From contig CABFPE010000041.1 in assembly GCA_900660155.1 (NCBI GenBank), positions 2,048,771-2,112,770 of the forward strand: DNA of 64,000 nucleotides, read 5' to 3'. Under the pieces are notes generated by a model. It was given only the letters and a program-made list of their open reading frames with translations. It ran no database searches and was not told the DNA's origin. Source of the stretch: Hofstenia miamia (Eukaryota > Xenacoelomorpha > Acoela > Hofsteniidae). A program made the position numbers and the translations under genes. Of the stretch, positions 22,675 through 34,778 are shown piece after piece. Every line of letters begins with the position of its first letter. Positions within the stretch are counted from its first letter, which is position 1.

Positions 22675-22873
22675 ATGGTTTTACTGCCAATAGTCAGTTC
22701 CACCGAATATTACAACTTCATCCTCTTGAGATTTGGAATCATTCACCATCCATATTCCATTCATTACCGTGTACTACGCAATTGTTCTATTCTCGTGATC
22801 AAAAGAGTAGAAATAGTTGGTAAATCGACCGACGTTTCTAAAAAGTTGTACATTTCGAAAATTATCAATTTAG
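22675..22873 (+). CDS. Candidate first coding exon of an OB-fold protein, possibly STN1-like
   Basis: The exon follows a TTACAG acceptor (22656), starts at a true ATG and ends at TTAG|GTAATA in phase 1, giving 66 complete codons. The start MVLLPIVSSTEYYNFILL leads to ILVIKRVEIVGKSTDVSKK. The I-K-x-V-[DE]-[IV]-[VL]-G phrase matches the first OB-fold strands of STN1, the CST telomere-capping subunit (human PIKQVDVLGTVIG at a similar distance from the start). The DDSTG/W continuation expected from STN1 was not found in the next 2 kb, so the name is not secure. Codon use (CTA CGC, TCG ACC GAC) is less AT-rich than the flanks, favouring a real exon. An overlapping frame (22638-22823) is taken as a shadow. 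Confidence 0.3.
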
Positions 22874-24078
22874 GTAATAAAAGCTGTTTTAGGTGTTTAA
22901 GCTATTATATCAGCCCTGGCTATGACACTAATTGAATTAATGAATTAAATCACGCATGAATTCGTAGATATACATGTTTGATAAATAGTTTTATTTTAAG
23001 TTTATAATAAATCAGTTATATTTTCTGAAATGAATAGGGTGCATGAAGTGGTATTACTGAGATCGCCCCCAAATTTATGTGCAAATTCCAAACGCATTTG
23101 CATTGAATATTCACACTTGCAAGACACACTCGATATATCGAATATCTGAAAACACCACAGTATAGAGAATTGGCTCTTCTATCATTTTCATCTTAAATTC
23201 TCCCTGCACCGTACCACCTTTGCGTAGTGTCAGAGGGTCCCACGCTTATGACGCGTCGACCATTGACTCTGCATACTGCGCACCTGAATTAAACATGAAT
23301 AGACTATTTACCTAAAACAAAAGAGATTTAGTTATTGCTGCAATGGGATGTAGGCTGTCCTGTTTTTCTGAACATTAGGTATGGAAAGTTTTTCAAAAAA
23401 TGGATTCTTCAGTGAAAAAATAGTTAAGTTTTTCACGCACTTCAGTCACAAAAATAATTTTTGATGCATGCTTTGCCATAAAACGGGAGCACATTTCACC
23501 ATAGATGTGTTCATATTCAAAATTCTTAATAGTTTTAGAGAACAATATTTGACAATGTGAACAAAACTGAGTGTTGCCTTTCCAATGTAATAAAATTGCT
23601 TTATGGCGATCATTTTATAGCGATCTTTTTTAAAACGACCAAATTTGATGAGTGATCACTAGGGGTATTCCAAAATTTATTTTTTCGAGGTTTAGTGCGG
23701 AATAGTGGAGAAATGGTATAAAAATAATATCAATAATAAAATTTCGCGCGATTTATTAAGTTTTGTCACGCCCTTTCTTCATTTAAATAAGCAGTATAAA
23801 GCACGTCTGTTATTGTTATTGTAAATATAGAATTTAATTACTAAGTTGCTTTAATATACTTATTAGTTAGCTAAACAGGGAGGACGGCTGTTCCCACTTC
23901 CCTCTCACCCCCATCCACCCCTGATTATAACCCCATTTTCAAAAACTATCTAAGCTTTATATGAATATTGAAATATCAATGAATTTTAGTGGTTTTCATA
24001 ACGTAAAAACCCTTACTTTCAAGGTTTTCTGCTACCCATAAATGAAAAGAGTTTTAAAAATACTAGCATTAGCTGTCA

Positions 24079-24083
<5 letters not shown>
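22874..24083. other. Intergenic or intronic, nothing recognised
   Basis: If 22675-22873 is a real exon this is probably its intron. A GC-richer patch at about 23200-23290 contains GACGCGTCGAC; no frame or repeat could be assigned. Confidence 0.3.
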
Positions 24084-24121
<38 letters not shown>

Positions 24122-24122
24122 T
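24084..24122. repeat. (AT)n microsatellite
   Basis: About 39 bp of AT repeats with one phase break; a single N follows at 24143. Confidence 0.95.
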
Positions 24123-24143
24123 GATTCAATTTTACATAAATTN

Positions 24144-25279
24144 GATTTAACCACAGCCCATTCAAATTTTCCAGGACTGCACTTGCTCTAAGAAATCACG
24201 ATATTACAAAATAGGTCTAACTGTTAAAAGGCCGTTAAATTAATTTAAAAAACTTTCTATAACCACAAATATTATTGGTTGATTTATGGCTTATGTGTAT
24301 GAAACTTATAATACCTTGAATTGAGATTATTGTTAAGAAATTTTTACTTTAATGGAGCATATTGCTTTCTATTCAATATCATGAGCTAAAATTACTGAAA
24401 AATTGATAAAATGATATAAAAATACTCGAAAACATCATATACGAAAGATACACATGGATTCCATTAATGATCTTCACTGGCTTCAACTGGTTGGGAGAAT
24501 TGGATACGAATAAATTTGCCAGTAAGACTTTGCAATTAGAAAAACGGTAGGCTTCAAAGTAAAGGCTGATTTTTTGTTGCAACAATTACCAGATATTTAG
24601 TCTTATGTTCAGCAAATTTGGTGATTTTTGCCAATACTTGGGTGTCTGTTTGGTTTTAAAATCAGATTTTGATACTTGCATCTATCTAGAGCTTTGTAAC
24701 GCACTAGTGTTTTATCCAAAAGCAAATGAATACTTAAAATGTCATTGGAGCTTAAAATGTGTTGGTATATTGTTGTTTTAGATAAAATCATGCAGCTCAG
24801 AAGGCTATTGAGCTCATGGAGGACGTGGCAAAGTCAGCATCAACGCAATAATACACTTTAAATAAACAGTATATTTGCTGCAATTTCACAAAATTACATC
24901 TAAAAACTGGCATTTTTTGTTTATAAAATACGCCTGCATAGAATTACTATAAAACTCCAAAATTAAGAGAGCATGACGTTTTTTACGTTTAGTATTTTTC
25001 TTCGGTGTTCTTTAAGCATATTTTATAATTTCTTTACGTTTGGCACCCAAGCTTTCGCAAATTTACTAAAAACATGTTTTAGGAATAGCCTTAGGAGGCA
25101 CTAGAAAAGAAACATTTTTTTGCATGAGTATTTTGGCATTTTGAACGTTGAATTTTAATGATGTTTTTTCATATTTACCAGTTTGACACATAAAGTGCAT
25201 GTATTGAATATTTCATGCAGCTATTAGCTATTCATCGAAGATAATTACTAAGTGAGTTATAAATTGTGATGGATGCGGT
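24144..25279. other. Gene desert, no feature recognised
   Basis: AT-rich; the short frames at 24379-24791 on the minus strand have no supporting features. Confidence 0.35.
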
Positions 25280-25437
25280 CCGGTTAACCCGATCAGGTTA
25301 AAACCGGTTAAATCGATCCGGTCCGGTTAAATCAGGTTAAGCTACAGGAGCCGGTTAATCAGGTTAATCATTTTTGATTTTCAAAATATTTTGATTACAA
25401 TGATTGCGTTATTACAAAACAGTAGTAGTGGTGGGAN

Positions 25438-25470
<33 letters not shown>

Positions 25471-25646
25471 TTTTACAAATAATAAACCAATTTGATTTGG
25501 ACACATAGGAATAAGAATATTTTTCTTTTTAATTTTAAAATGAATATTGACGTTTATAACCAAGCAAACACTAATTTTAGAGGTCAGATTAAAGCCTTTA
25601 TAACCGATTAGGTTGAGAAGAAATCCGGTCCGTTTAATCCGGTTAA
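25280..25646. repeat. Cluster of C[C/A]GGTTAA octamers
   Basis: CCGGTTAA or CAGGTTAA occurs seven times in 88 bp (25280, 25294, 25304, 25323, 25333, 25351, 25360), all in the same orientation. Two related copies follow at 25630 and 25639. The intervening DNA holds an (AT)n tract. The arrangement could be the subterminal repeat zone of a hAT-like element or a run of binding sites. Confidence 0.7.
25438..25470. repeat. (AT)n microsatellite beside a single N
   Basis: About 33 bp of AT repeats preceded by an N at 25437. Confidence 0.95.
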
Positions 25647-25670
25647 AGTGTATTGAAACCCACAGCACTA

Positions 25671-26065
25671 ATACAAACTCTCATCCTTACTTGCAGTAAA
25701 ACATACTATTTCTTATCAATTGTGTACTTCCTATGAATAATCTATACAGCGTATAATTGAAAATTCCACAATAGCAATGCATGTAAATTTAATCAAATTC
25801 AGCTATGCAGATTGATGTGGTTAACTCACATGTTCTTCATTTAACTGCTGCCTTATTGGATTATAAGGGGATTTCATATTCGTTGTTGTTCAAGCATTAG
25901 AGCTACTGACATTTAGTTGTGTATTATACAAAAACACGTATTGAAATCTAACTTAATCACGGTTTAGTTTCATGATCAGAGAGTAAAAATAGTCTTATTA
26001 ATTCAAGAAGACTATCAATGATAGTCCATTGTTTATTGCTGGTACAATTTCTTTTTTTCGAGGCC

Positions 26066-26068
<3 letters not shown>
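25671..26068. other. Intergenic, nothing recognised
   Basis: AT-rich sequence leading into the repeat and gap. Confidence 0.35.
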
Positions 26069-26099
<31 letters not shown>

Positions 26100-26318
26100 N
26101 NNNNNNNNNNNNNNNNNNNNNNNNNNNNNNNNNNNNNNNNNNNNNNNNNNNNNNNNNNNNNNNNNNNNNNNNNNNNNNNNNNNNNNNNNNNNNNNNNNNN
26201 NNNNNNNNNNNNNNNNNNNNNNNNNNNNNNNNNNNNNNNNNNNNNNNNNNNNNNNNNNNNNNNNNNNNNNNNNNNNNNNNNNNNNNNNNNNNNNNNNNNN
26301 NNNNNNNNNNNNNNNNNN

Positions 26319-26350
<32 letters not shown>
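26069..26350. repeat. (AT)n tract containing a 219-bp sequence gap
   Basis: AT repeats on both sides (about 26069-26099 and 26319-26349) enclose 219 unknown bases at 26100-26318. Open frames through the gap are meaningless. The true repeat is longer than what is shown. Confidence 0.97.
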
Positions 26351-26351
<1 letters not shown>

Positions 26352-27239
26352 TAAATAAATGTTTCGCACAAAAAACAATAACCTTCATAACGATAAGTAA
26401 AAAAACCAAAAAACCTTTGAGAAAGCCTTTTATAGAAACAATATGGGAACTAAAGCAACTGTGTGTGCTTCAGGCGCGGTTTTACAAAAATTATCCAAAT
26501 ATATTAAGTTGCTGGTCTTTATGTGAATCTTGTGATAAAAACAAATTTTCAGTGGTTTTCATAAAATATAACCAATTTTTTTCAAAAAAAAAATCTGCTT
26601 TCCCTTGAATAAAAAGCGTGTTAAAAAGACTAATTCTCAAGTGTATAAATATATTCCTTAATGTTTTTGTGGAGAACCTCATCGGCCATTGAACTTTTTG
26701 TAAAATTATGATGAGATTTTCTTTAATTTGCAAATAAGTAATAGGTTTATAATAAGTTTGTTTAAAATGTTCTAGGTTTGCACCTGATCTGCGTTAGTTC
26801 TTATGCTTTTTAAAATGATTTTATATAAATGTATATGTTGACGCTTTGTGACAGGAAACACTTGATTTGATCTACAAAGCGCCAAATTATTTATCGGCCC
26901 TTTGTCAATATAATTCTGTTACAATGTGCCAATTCATCAAAATTTTGCTATAATTCTCAGAATAATAAGTTTTTGAATTGGATCATGTATGTACGTCTTT
27001 GCTCTAAATGTTATTATATGGAAGGTTTAAAGTTGTATATTGTATTGTATCGTTATAAATTACTTGAACAGATTCCTTTAGTGATATGTTTTCGCAACTT
27101 ATGACACTAAACGGAATTCCGACATCAGTTTCTTTTACCATCTATTTCGTCAAATAGGGTCAGTGTCGGTAAATAAAACAATGTGCCTGGAGATATATTC
27201 CTTTCGCCGAAAAGCCGATTATAAATTTGTTTACGGGAT
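26351..27239. other. Gene desert, nothing recognised
   Basis: AT-rich. The motif CAGGCGCGGTTTTA at 26472 resembles, inverted, a sequence near 35880; this may be an end of a dispersed hAT-like repeat, but no partner end was found. Confidence 0.3.
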
Positions 27240-27720
27240 AAAAAATATGCTATAAAATTGTTTATTAACTTTTTTGCAGATTTGTGAGGTGTGAACCCTG
27301 GCGGGATAATTTTTCGGCTGGCGATTATGGCTGAGAGAGTGGGTATATTAAGTTGGATAATCGGAAATTGATGATTCGCCGCTCACAGCTATTAACGTCT
27401 TTTTTAATAAGTTTTTAATTTGATCACTGATTAGCGATAGTGGATACTTAATTGTGAAAGCTCTTGATCATTTTTGAACTTTCTCTCCTTTTCCACTTGT
27501 AATTTTGCCAGCGGCCATTTCCCATGCATGTGGAACTTTGTTGTCCCAACGCATCCAATCGGGCTGTATTGACACGCGTGTTAATCAGATGCCTATACTC
27601 AATCAAATTAATGGCACCCACTTTTTCTCGCACTTCATTAACGCTGAAAGTAAGGTGCGCTTTCTCCAACATTGAATCACGACATTTAAATTTCTATGGG
27701 AAATGGACATGGAGTTTGTG
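27240..27720. promoter_or_regulatory. GC-richer block, candidate regulatory element
   Basis: A roughly 480-bp island of mixed composition in the desert upstream of Lmx1. It contains the 10-bp palindrome ACACGCGTGT (27572-27581) directly followed by TTAATCAG, with further TTAAT and TTAACG homeodomain-like cores on each side. Neither of the overlapping short frames (27448-27754) shows protein features. A cis-regulatory role is inferred from context only. Confidence 0.25.
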
Positions 27721-30700
27721 TATTGTCTACTTGATTTTAATAACAAAGCATTGAGTAAAGCCAAAAATTTAATGTCATGTGATTACGGATTTAGAGCCAA
27801 CCATTTATATTTTTTGAAAGTGTTTGTCGAAATTTACTCGGTAACGTAAAAATAGACATCGTCGATATTTTTGATATCTACGATATGGTGAAAAGTTCGT
27901 TTTATGTAGTTTGTAACATAAATATTGTTAAGTGTACAAAGTGCGTCGGTAAGACCAATTTTATTTATAGTATGTACATACACATAAACTCAAATTTCAT
28001 TATTCCACTTTATGTTTGTACTTGATTTCATGTTGACGAATGTAAATCCTCATTTATGGTGATAGTTTCAAAATATTTTCTTGAAATTTTCTTGACATAT
28101 AGGCGTTTTAAAATTCGAAAAAGAATTTCTTGCTTGTTTAGTTGTGTAGAGTACACTGAAATGGCTCCATAGTGCCGGCAATGGTTTTTCTTGGGAGAGA
28201 TAGTCGTATTTGGTGAGAAACATAATTTTTTTCATTGATAAATTCAGAAGGTCTTTGTAAATGTTTTCACTAATTTTCGTTTACAACGGAGAATTTTATT
28301 ATCTTCAAAAATGTTGCTTTGCTTTCATCTCAGATTGTATTTTTTCTTATGCAACCAGAATAACTCTTATTGTGCAATGCATTTGGTCTTCCAATTTTCT
28401 AATGCATTTTAAAATTTTAAAAAGTGAAAATTCACCAGTTTCTTAGGTGATCTTTGCACACAGGCTTTAGTGTATTTTTAGAACCACTTTTCTAACTTTT
28501 TGCTCACACAAGTTTTATTGCAGCTGGAGTAAATCTTCTCGTCCAAATACTAGAATGAGGAAGTAGGTAGCTACATATTAGCAGATATTGGAAGCTAAGG
28601 TTTGTTATTTTTTCTAAAAACACTTAAAATGTAATGACGTAAAGCTTCTTTTTTATGAAACGGAACTATTGAAAATTTAAGAGTGTACAAACTTTTGAAA
28701 AAGATGTTTTTAATGCTTAAAAGTCACTTGAAAATAATTGGATACCGAATAGAGTTGTGTTCTCATCCACCATCTAATCCAAACAATTGCTGATCTCTAC
28801 TTTTAATATATGAGACAATTCATAAATCTGTTTAGCTTAAAAAATTAGTTTCATAATTTCAAATAATTCTTAGTCAATTCATTCATTTGTATTTCATATG
28901 ATGCAGGAGACCAATGTAAGTTTATATTTTCATTTATGGAGTTTTCACCCTGATTTTAAAGTTGCAGTATTTTGACTAGTGTGACCCAAGAAATGGTAGG
29001 GATTTAAATCTAGTGGTCCATGAAACACGTCGCATCCGTTGCTTGGCTTAAATGAAAATTCAAGTTTATTTATTCGTTTCCAACACGTGGTGTCAGTGTG
29101 GAATTCCCGCCAGAAACCATCAGAGTGTGAAATAACACATTTCAAAACATTCTACACTTTCATATTAATATGACAATGTTTGCTATGAAATATATGCCCG
29201 TGTTACCAGCAGGTTTCTCTGTGGATAGAATATTAGGTTTGCTTGCACAAACATACGCGCCTGACAGTAAATGATGCACATGTAATTGAAACTATCTGAC
29301 CATTAAGCAATCCACTCAATTGAGTTAAATCTGAATTAGATTTTGGAAGATCTAAAATTCAACTCAATCTTTTGTATTTAAATTATAATTTCATAACGAT
29401 GTGTTGATTAATTCCCAATTTTAATATTGCGAGATCTAGCTACGTTCTAAGCTTTCATCTTATCTTCATTTTCACATAATTTACAATAGCAGTTTAAGAT
29501 AGTTTTGAATATAAAAAAATTTTGAATATGTATCTTGGGATTCTCGCTGTGTTTAATTGACAATATTTTTTATTTAGAAAAGATTTTCAACTTCAAAATG
29601 GAAGCAATTGCAATCAATTTTTTTGAAATATAACAATTTTATTATTTTTTGTAATCAGAAATTTAATTTTGGTAAAATTTTGTTTTCAATCAATAGTGAG
29701 GCATTAATTTGAAATAAATAATTTTCTTTGACTTTGTTCAATAGGTTTTTAAATTTTAATAACATTGGGTTGAGAGTAATAGAGCCTTATTAATGGAAGT
29801 GTTGAAATCCAAACTGAAACGAATTGAATTAACTCATTATTTCCCTGAACATTACGAAACTTTATCTGTTTTTACTTTATAGTTGTGAAAAGACATATAT
29901 CTACGGTTTATAAAAACTCTCAAGTACTTTGTTAAATATTTTAGAGATTCAAGTTCTCTTTAAAAACATTTAACAGCTATTGTAATCACACCATTGTGTA
30001 TCTGTAACATAAATGCCAAGCAAACACAAAGAAATTGTATTATTAAGGATTTTCGTTAAGACATTTCAGATTTGTAAAAAAGGTTGCAGCAAAAAAACGT
30101 GAATTTTTTTAAAACAGGTTTTATTCATTTCTTATATTTTTGAGTTTTTTGAATGGATTTCTAACTCAAGAGACTTGTATCATATCAAATTGCAGTTTTA
30201 TTTTGTGATAAAATTTCCTTTGAGTAATTTTTAACCGTTGTGGTTCATAAATAAACTTCGAAATTGCTTAAAGAAACATGTTTTATATTTTGAAAAGTTT
30301 AGCCACTTAAATGTTTTTGTTTTGTCACACGGGGAGTAAAAAAATTATAAATTTTTTGATTAAATTCAAAGTTTTTCTAGATTTTCTTAATATGCAGCTA
30401 CGAGAAATTTAAAGCATTTTTGATTAGCAATGTGTAAATAATTATATTTATTCGAATGCACAACCCGTTCATCTCATATGTGACTTTATTTTTTCTATGT
30501 CAAATAGTTTACAGACGTTGAATTAAATTTTTGAATTTTATGCATATTTCTTTTAGAATCATTGTTGCTATACATTATAAATATATAGCATTTATAATTT
30601 CTTTTGAATTATATGACTTTGCCAACGAATGCAGATTGCATTGAATGTGTGTTTCTAATCGCCAACTCAATATTTGTTAGCACTCACTTGTCGATGGTGT

Positions 30701-30839
30701 TAAAATGAGATGTGTGATTTACTTGATGTGCGGTTAGTTCATATATTATTGAATGGGAGAGTGGAACATATATTAATTTGCGCACTGGGTGTTTCTTCAA
30801 GTGATGCAATTTACAATTTATTTTGATGTCTAACATTTT
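27721..30839. other. Gene desert, nothing recognised
   Basis: Three kilobases of AT-rich sequence. Short frames at 28261-28446 and 28945-29145 have no family features. Confidence 0.35.
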
Positions 30840-31130
30840 CCTTAAAGAATTTTCTTTTGTCGACCGTGTCCACTCAACACTCTGGCGGTGCTCTTCCCAT
30901 GCGCGTCGTTCCCGCCAAATCCCCCGGTTTTAATAAATTTTCGATTTACGCCAATATCGCGATCATTCAAGCCCGACAATAGCGCTCTCTTTGTCACCTG
31001 GTTTAATTCGCTAGCAAAAATTTAAACCTATTGTTTTCTCCTGCGTTGATTCGCAACCTCTCTCTACCGAATTTCTGAGTGAATATCGTTAATACTTGCA
31101 CCTGGTCTTTGGTTGTTTTATTAAGTTTTC
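30840..31130. promoter_or_regulatory. GC-richer block, candidate promoter or enhancer
   Basis: About 290 bp with clearly higher GC than its surroundings, including CGACCGTGTCC, GCGCGTCGTTCCCGCC and CCAATATCGCGATC. No open frame longer than chance runs through it. The composition resembles an unmethylated promoter or a conserved regulatory block. The assignment is by composition only. Confidence 0.25.
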
Positions 31131-31436
31131 GCAATCCATGGTTATTTTAATCAATGCTTAGCCAATTCAAGCAATTATCTACTATTCAAGTTATTTTTAA
31201 ACTTTGGGAAATTTGCAATACAATCTAAAAACTTTTGCTAGAACATTTGTCAATAAGTTAGATAAAAAGTTTTGGTTACTTTACTATGTATATCAACAGA
31301 TAAATTCATGCATTTTTGCATTCAGTTATACAATCCATTGCAAAATAAGTTTCCAAGAATGTATTTTGGCGTGAAGCTTTTGTTAAGAACAAATACTAGA
31401 TCATTCAAAGAAATGTAAAATCGTTTTTCTTAAATG

Positions 31437-32101
31437 GTGCCAATTATGGTATGGCACCATTCCATTTTGTACCATATTATGGATGCCATAATGATATAGT
31501 AGAAAAAAATGTATGTCATTATAGATGGTAAACTTTAAAATAAGGCCATAATGGAAATTCATAAATATATTGTTACATATACAGATTTTTTATTTTTTTT
31601 CAAACATATTGTTAAATTTACTGTCATATATCTTATATTTATAACAATTGAATAGGTAAATATTTTAAATAATTGTTTAGTGCAAAAATCATTTAGATAA
31701 GATAACAACTTTTGGGTGTTGCAAAAGTTTAGGAAGTAGCTTCCGCAGATCGTAAATAAATACTAAAGATGAAGTTCTTTCTCAATTGTAATAGTACATT
31801 GCAAACAAATACTGACGATTAATTTTATTTCCTATTTTTAATGTTTGCGCCTAATAAAGCCTGTTTTATTCGAAAATATAAAATAGTTTTTTAATTTCAA
31901 AATTTGTTTCTGAGTATTTTAAAATTGTTCTGCGACCTATTGAATTGCGTGTGCCTTGTGATATCCGGAAAATTTCCTATTACACAAAATTGCAGCTTGC
32001 AATTTGCTCTTTATTTTTCTAAATATTATGGTCATAATGTATGGTCGAAATTTAAAATATGCTTAAAAAATTACCATATATGGCCATACCATAATCGGCA
32101 C
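31437..32101. mobile_element. Inverted-repeat element, family unknown
   Basis: The left end GTGCCAATTATGGTATGGC (31437-31455) returns inverted at 32083-32101 with one mismatch in 19. The 665 bp between contain no plausible transposase. No clear target duplication was found, so it may be a solo inverted repeat rather than a transposon. Confidence 0.5.
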
Positions 32102-34729
32102 ATCTGATTAGCAGCAAGAATGGCTTTCCTGATTTCCCAATAGCAGCTTTTTTTAGCTTTTTTCCTTTAATTTTGTGTTTGCTTTTTCATCCTAATTAAC
32201 TAATTAACTAACTCTGTTTCTGACCACATGAAAAAACACTTTGTTTGTAGGATAAATCAATTTCTATGGAAATCGGTTGTGTTAATGAATTGCCTCTTTT
32301 GAATTATATTTAGTGTTGCACGATATTTAGCAAAGAAAACTGAACTAACAGGGCATCGAACCAATAAAACAGTGTCAAAAAAGTAGGCTTACAAATATAT
32401 GCAAAAAATATTATTCTTTTGCTTTCCTACTATTCTAGACACCAATCATTCCTTAATCAATTTTCGTTTCACTAACATCTATATTTTTCTAGGTATTATC
32501 GATTGTTGAAAGTAATCATGGAAACGCTCTCATTCTTAAGTTTTGTAGTCCATTTTAATATATTGAATTTCACATTAGTAAAAATTTTGAAATACATAAA
32601 GTATTTATCCAATGTTGAAATTGAATGCATGGTGTGGTCTTTGTCAATTTTTGAAATTCTTCCATAAAATATTCAACTTCTAATGTAAGCCTACTTATTT
32701 TCTTACACTATTGTATTGGGTCAGCCTTCTGTAATTCTAGTTGTCCTTTTATTTAGATATACTTGTCTCGTATATTATATAGTTGCCATTTCTCATGTTT
32801 TTATTACATTTATTTGTAATCGTGTCTTATTTCGAAAAACCACCTGATGACCTATTGCGCATTGTTGCATTTGTGTGAATATATTTTCAATGTTTTTTGA
32901 AAAAGTGTATGCACATGACTGCACTTTACTCTTCAGTTCTTTTTTAATATTTATTATTTAAAAAATTTATTAAAACTACTGGAATTTCTAGGGGCTTTCT
33001 GTGGTCACCATCAAAACCTTTTCCAAAATATACGTTTGAAATGCAATGTATTCACCTCTCAAGTCAGTCACCTGGAAACCCCCCACTGAAAGATCTAGAA
33101 GGTTCACAGCGGTACTTGGCTTCAGTCTTGGTTTTCTGGTTTATGAGGGATATTTTCACTAGCACGGTAAGTCAATCTATGTATTTATAACCAGTTCACT
33201 GTTCATGTTAATATCTTTTTGTACAAAGATTTTCAATAAATAATGATTAAGTAAAATTTAGGTCTTTTTTCATGATAACCTTGAATTTTGAAATTTGCTA
33301 AGATTGTGAGTTGAATTTATTTTCAAAATATGATTTAAAATTAAATAACATTTTTCTATGTATGTAGATTTTTAACTGTGATACAGCAGTCGATGTGAGT
33401 AAAGTAGAAATTTGTAAACGTCCAAAGTTTGGAAATTATTTGTCGTGTATATTTAGCCAGAACGCGAATGTGGTTTATCGTTGGTTGGATAAGGCAAGGT
33501 ATTTACCGTAATCCCTTCGAAAGCACTGCTTGTCTAACCAGCCCATATTTGCTACTGAATTAATGGTTTCCTTACTCAGTGCCTCTTATATCTATCACAC
33601 CTGCTTCCTTAATTGTTTTTTTATTAACTATCGACCAAATTCATTTTCTAACAGCGAAACGCTAATTTTATCAATTACCGCGGTCTTTTTTGTGTAGTTC
33701 ATGTCAACTGACTTTATCATATCAGCCATTGACATTTAGTAAAGTTAGCACGTTTCAGTTGTAGATTCACTTCTGCACGTTATTGCATATCTACATGTAC
33801 TAAGATCGTTGCTCATGAGTTAGATTTTGACAAATGTTGTAAACATTTTACAAAAATTAAAATAGTAGTAAATTCTAGTACTTCTAATGAAGATTGATTT
33901 CCAGATAACTATTTTTTTGGTGAATTGCTCTATGAATTTCGTCGTTACCCACTGCAATGGTTATTCTACTTTAAATAACCCCTTTTAAATTTACTGCGTG
34001 CTTTGATTGATTTTTCCTAATCCATTCAGTGTTCTACCATTTTATCTGGCGTCACATAGTTATTTATTCGAAAATCTTTGTTGCGTCGCTTTCGAGATTA
34101 TTTCCCAGTGAAGCAATCTGAATATTGCCAAAAATAACAGAATAATCTATTTATGGAAAATATGATCCAGGTACGAGTAAAATTATTGAAATACAATAAT
34201 ATATTTCAATTTATTGTTTTTTGAACATGTGTTGTCCTAAATCGTATTATCAACTAACAATGGAATACGCCAATTCTTAAATTATATCTCGACTTTCTCT
34301 ACATTTGGCTTTATCGTTTAAATACCTTTTCAATTTTATTCAAATTCTCCGAATAGAATGCAGGGTTTTCCTAGAAATCCCGTCCACCACAATCTTAATG
34401 AGACAAATTTGAAGTATATTAGAGTTCACCGGTTAATCATTTAGTATGTAAATATATTTTAGGGACAATTGTCGTGAAATATAAAGTTTTTTGTTTGTTC
34501 TACAAGGTTTTCGTGAGAGTTCACGAAATGTTTCTTTAAATGTTTGTATTTTGAATCTGCTCGAATGCAGATTTGCAAATTTTGTAGTCTCACGAATGCA
34601 ATCTTATTTGCGATTTTAAAGGAAGTTGGACATTCCTATTTGGAAAAATTCCCGTTTGTACAGCTTTTATTGATGCTATTTGCTCTATTTGTAATTGTCT
34701 TAAGAATCTCATAAGATAATAAATCTTCG
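32102..34729. other. Gene desert, nothing recognised
   Basis: AT-rich. A slightly GC-richer patch at about 32990-33130 (CCACTGAAAGATC) has no open frame. Confidence 0.35.

Positions 34730-34775
<46 letters not shown>
34730..34775. repeat. (AT)n microsatellite
   Basis: About 46 bp of AT repeats with one phase break. Confidence 0.95.

Positions 34776-34778
<3 letters not shown>

Noticed and set aside
25260-25670. A hAT-like element bounded by the CCGGTTAA clusters
   Set aside because: The motif has the same orientation on both sides, not inverted, and no matching ends or target duplication could be fixed.
26018-26409. Several open frames of 95-126 codons on both strands
   Set aside because: They consist of AT-dinucleotide Tyr-Ile repeats and unknown bases across the sequence gap.
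27448-27754. Overlapping frames on both strands
   Set aside because: No family features, no splice context; the block is better explained as non-coding.
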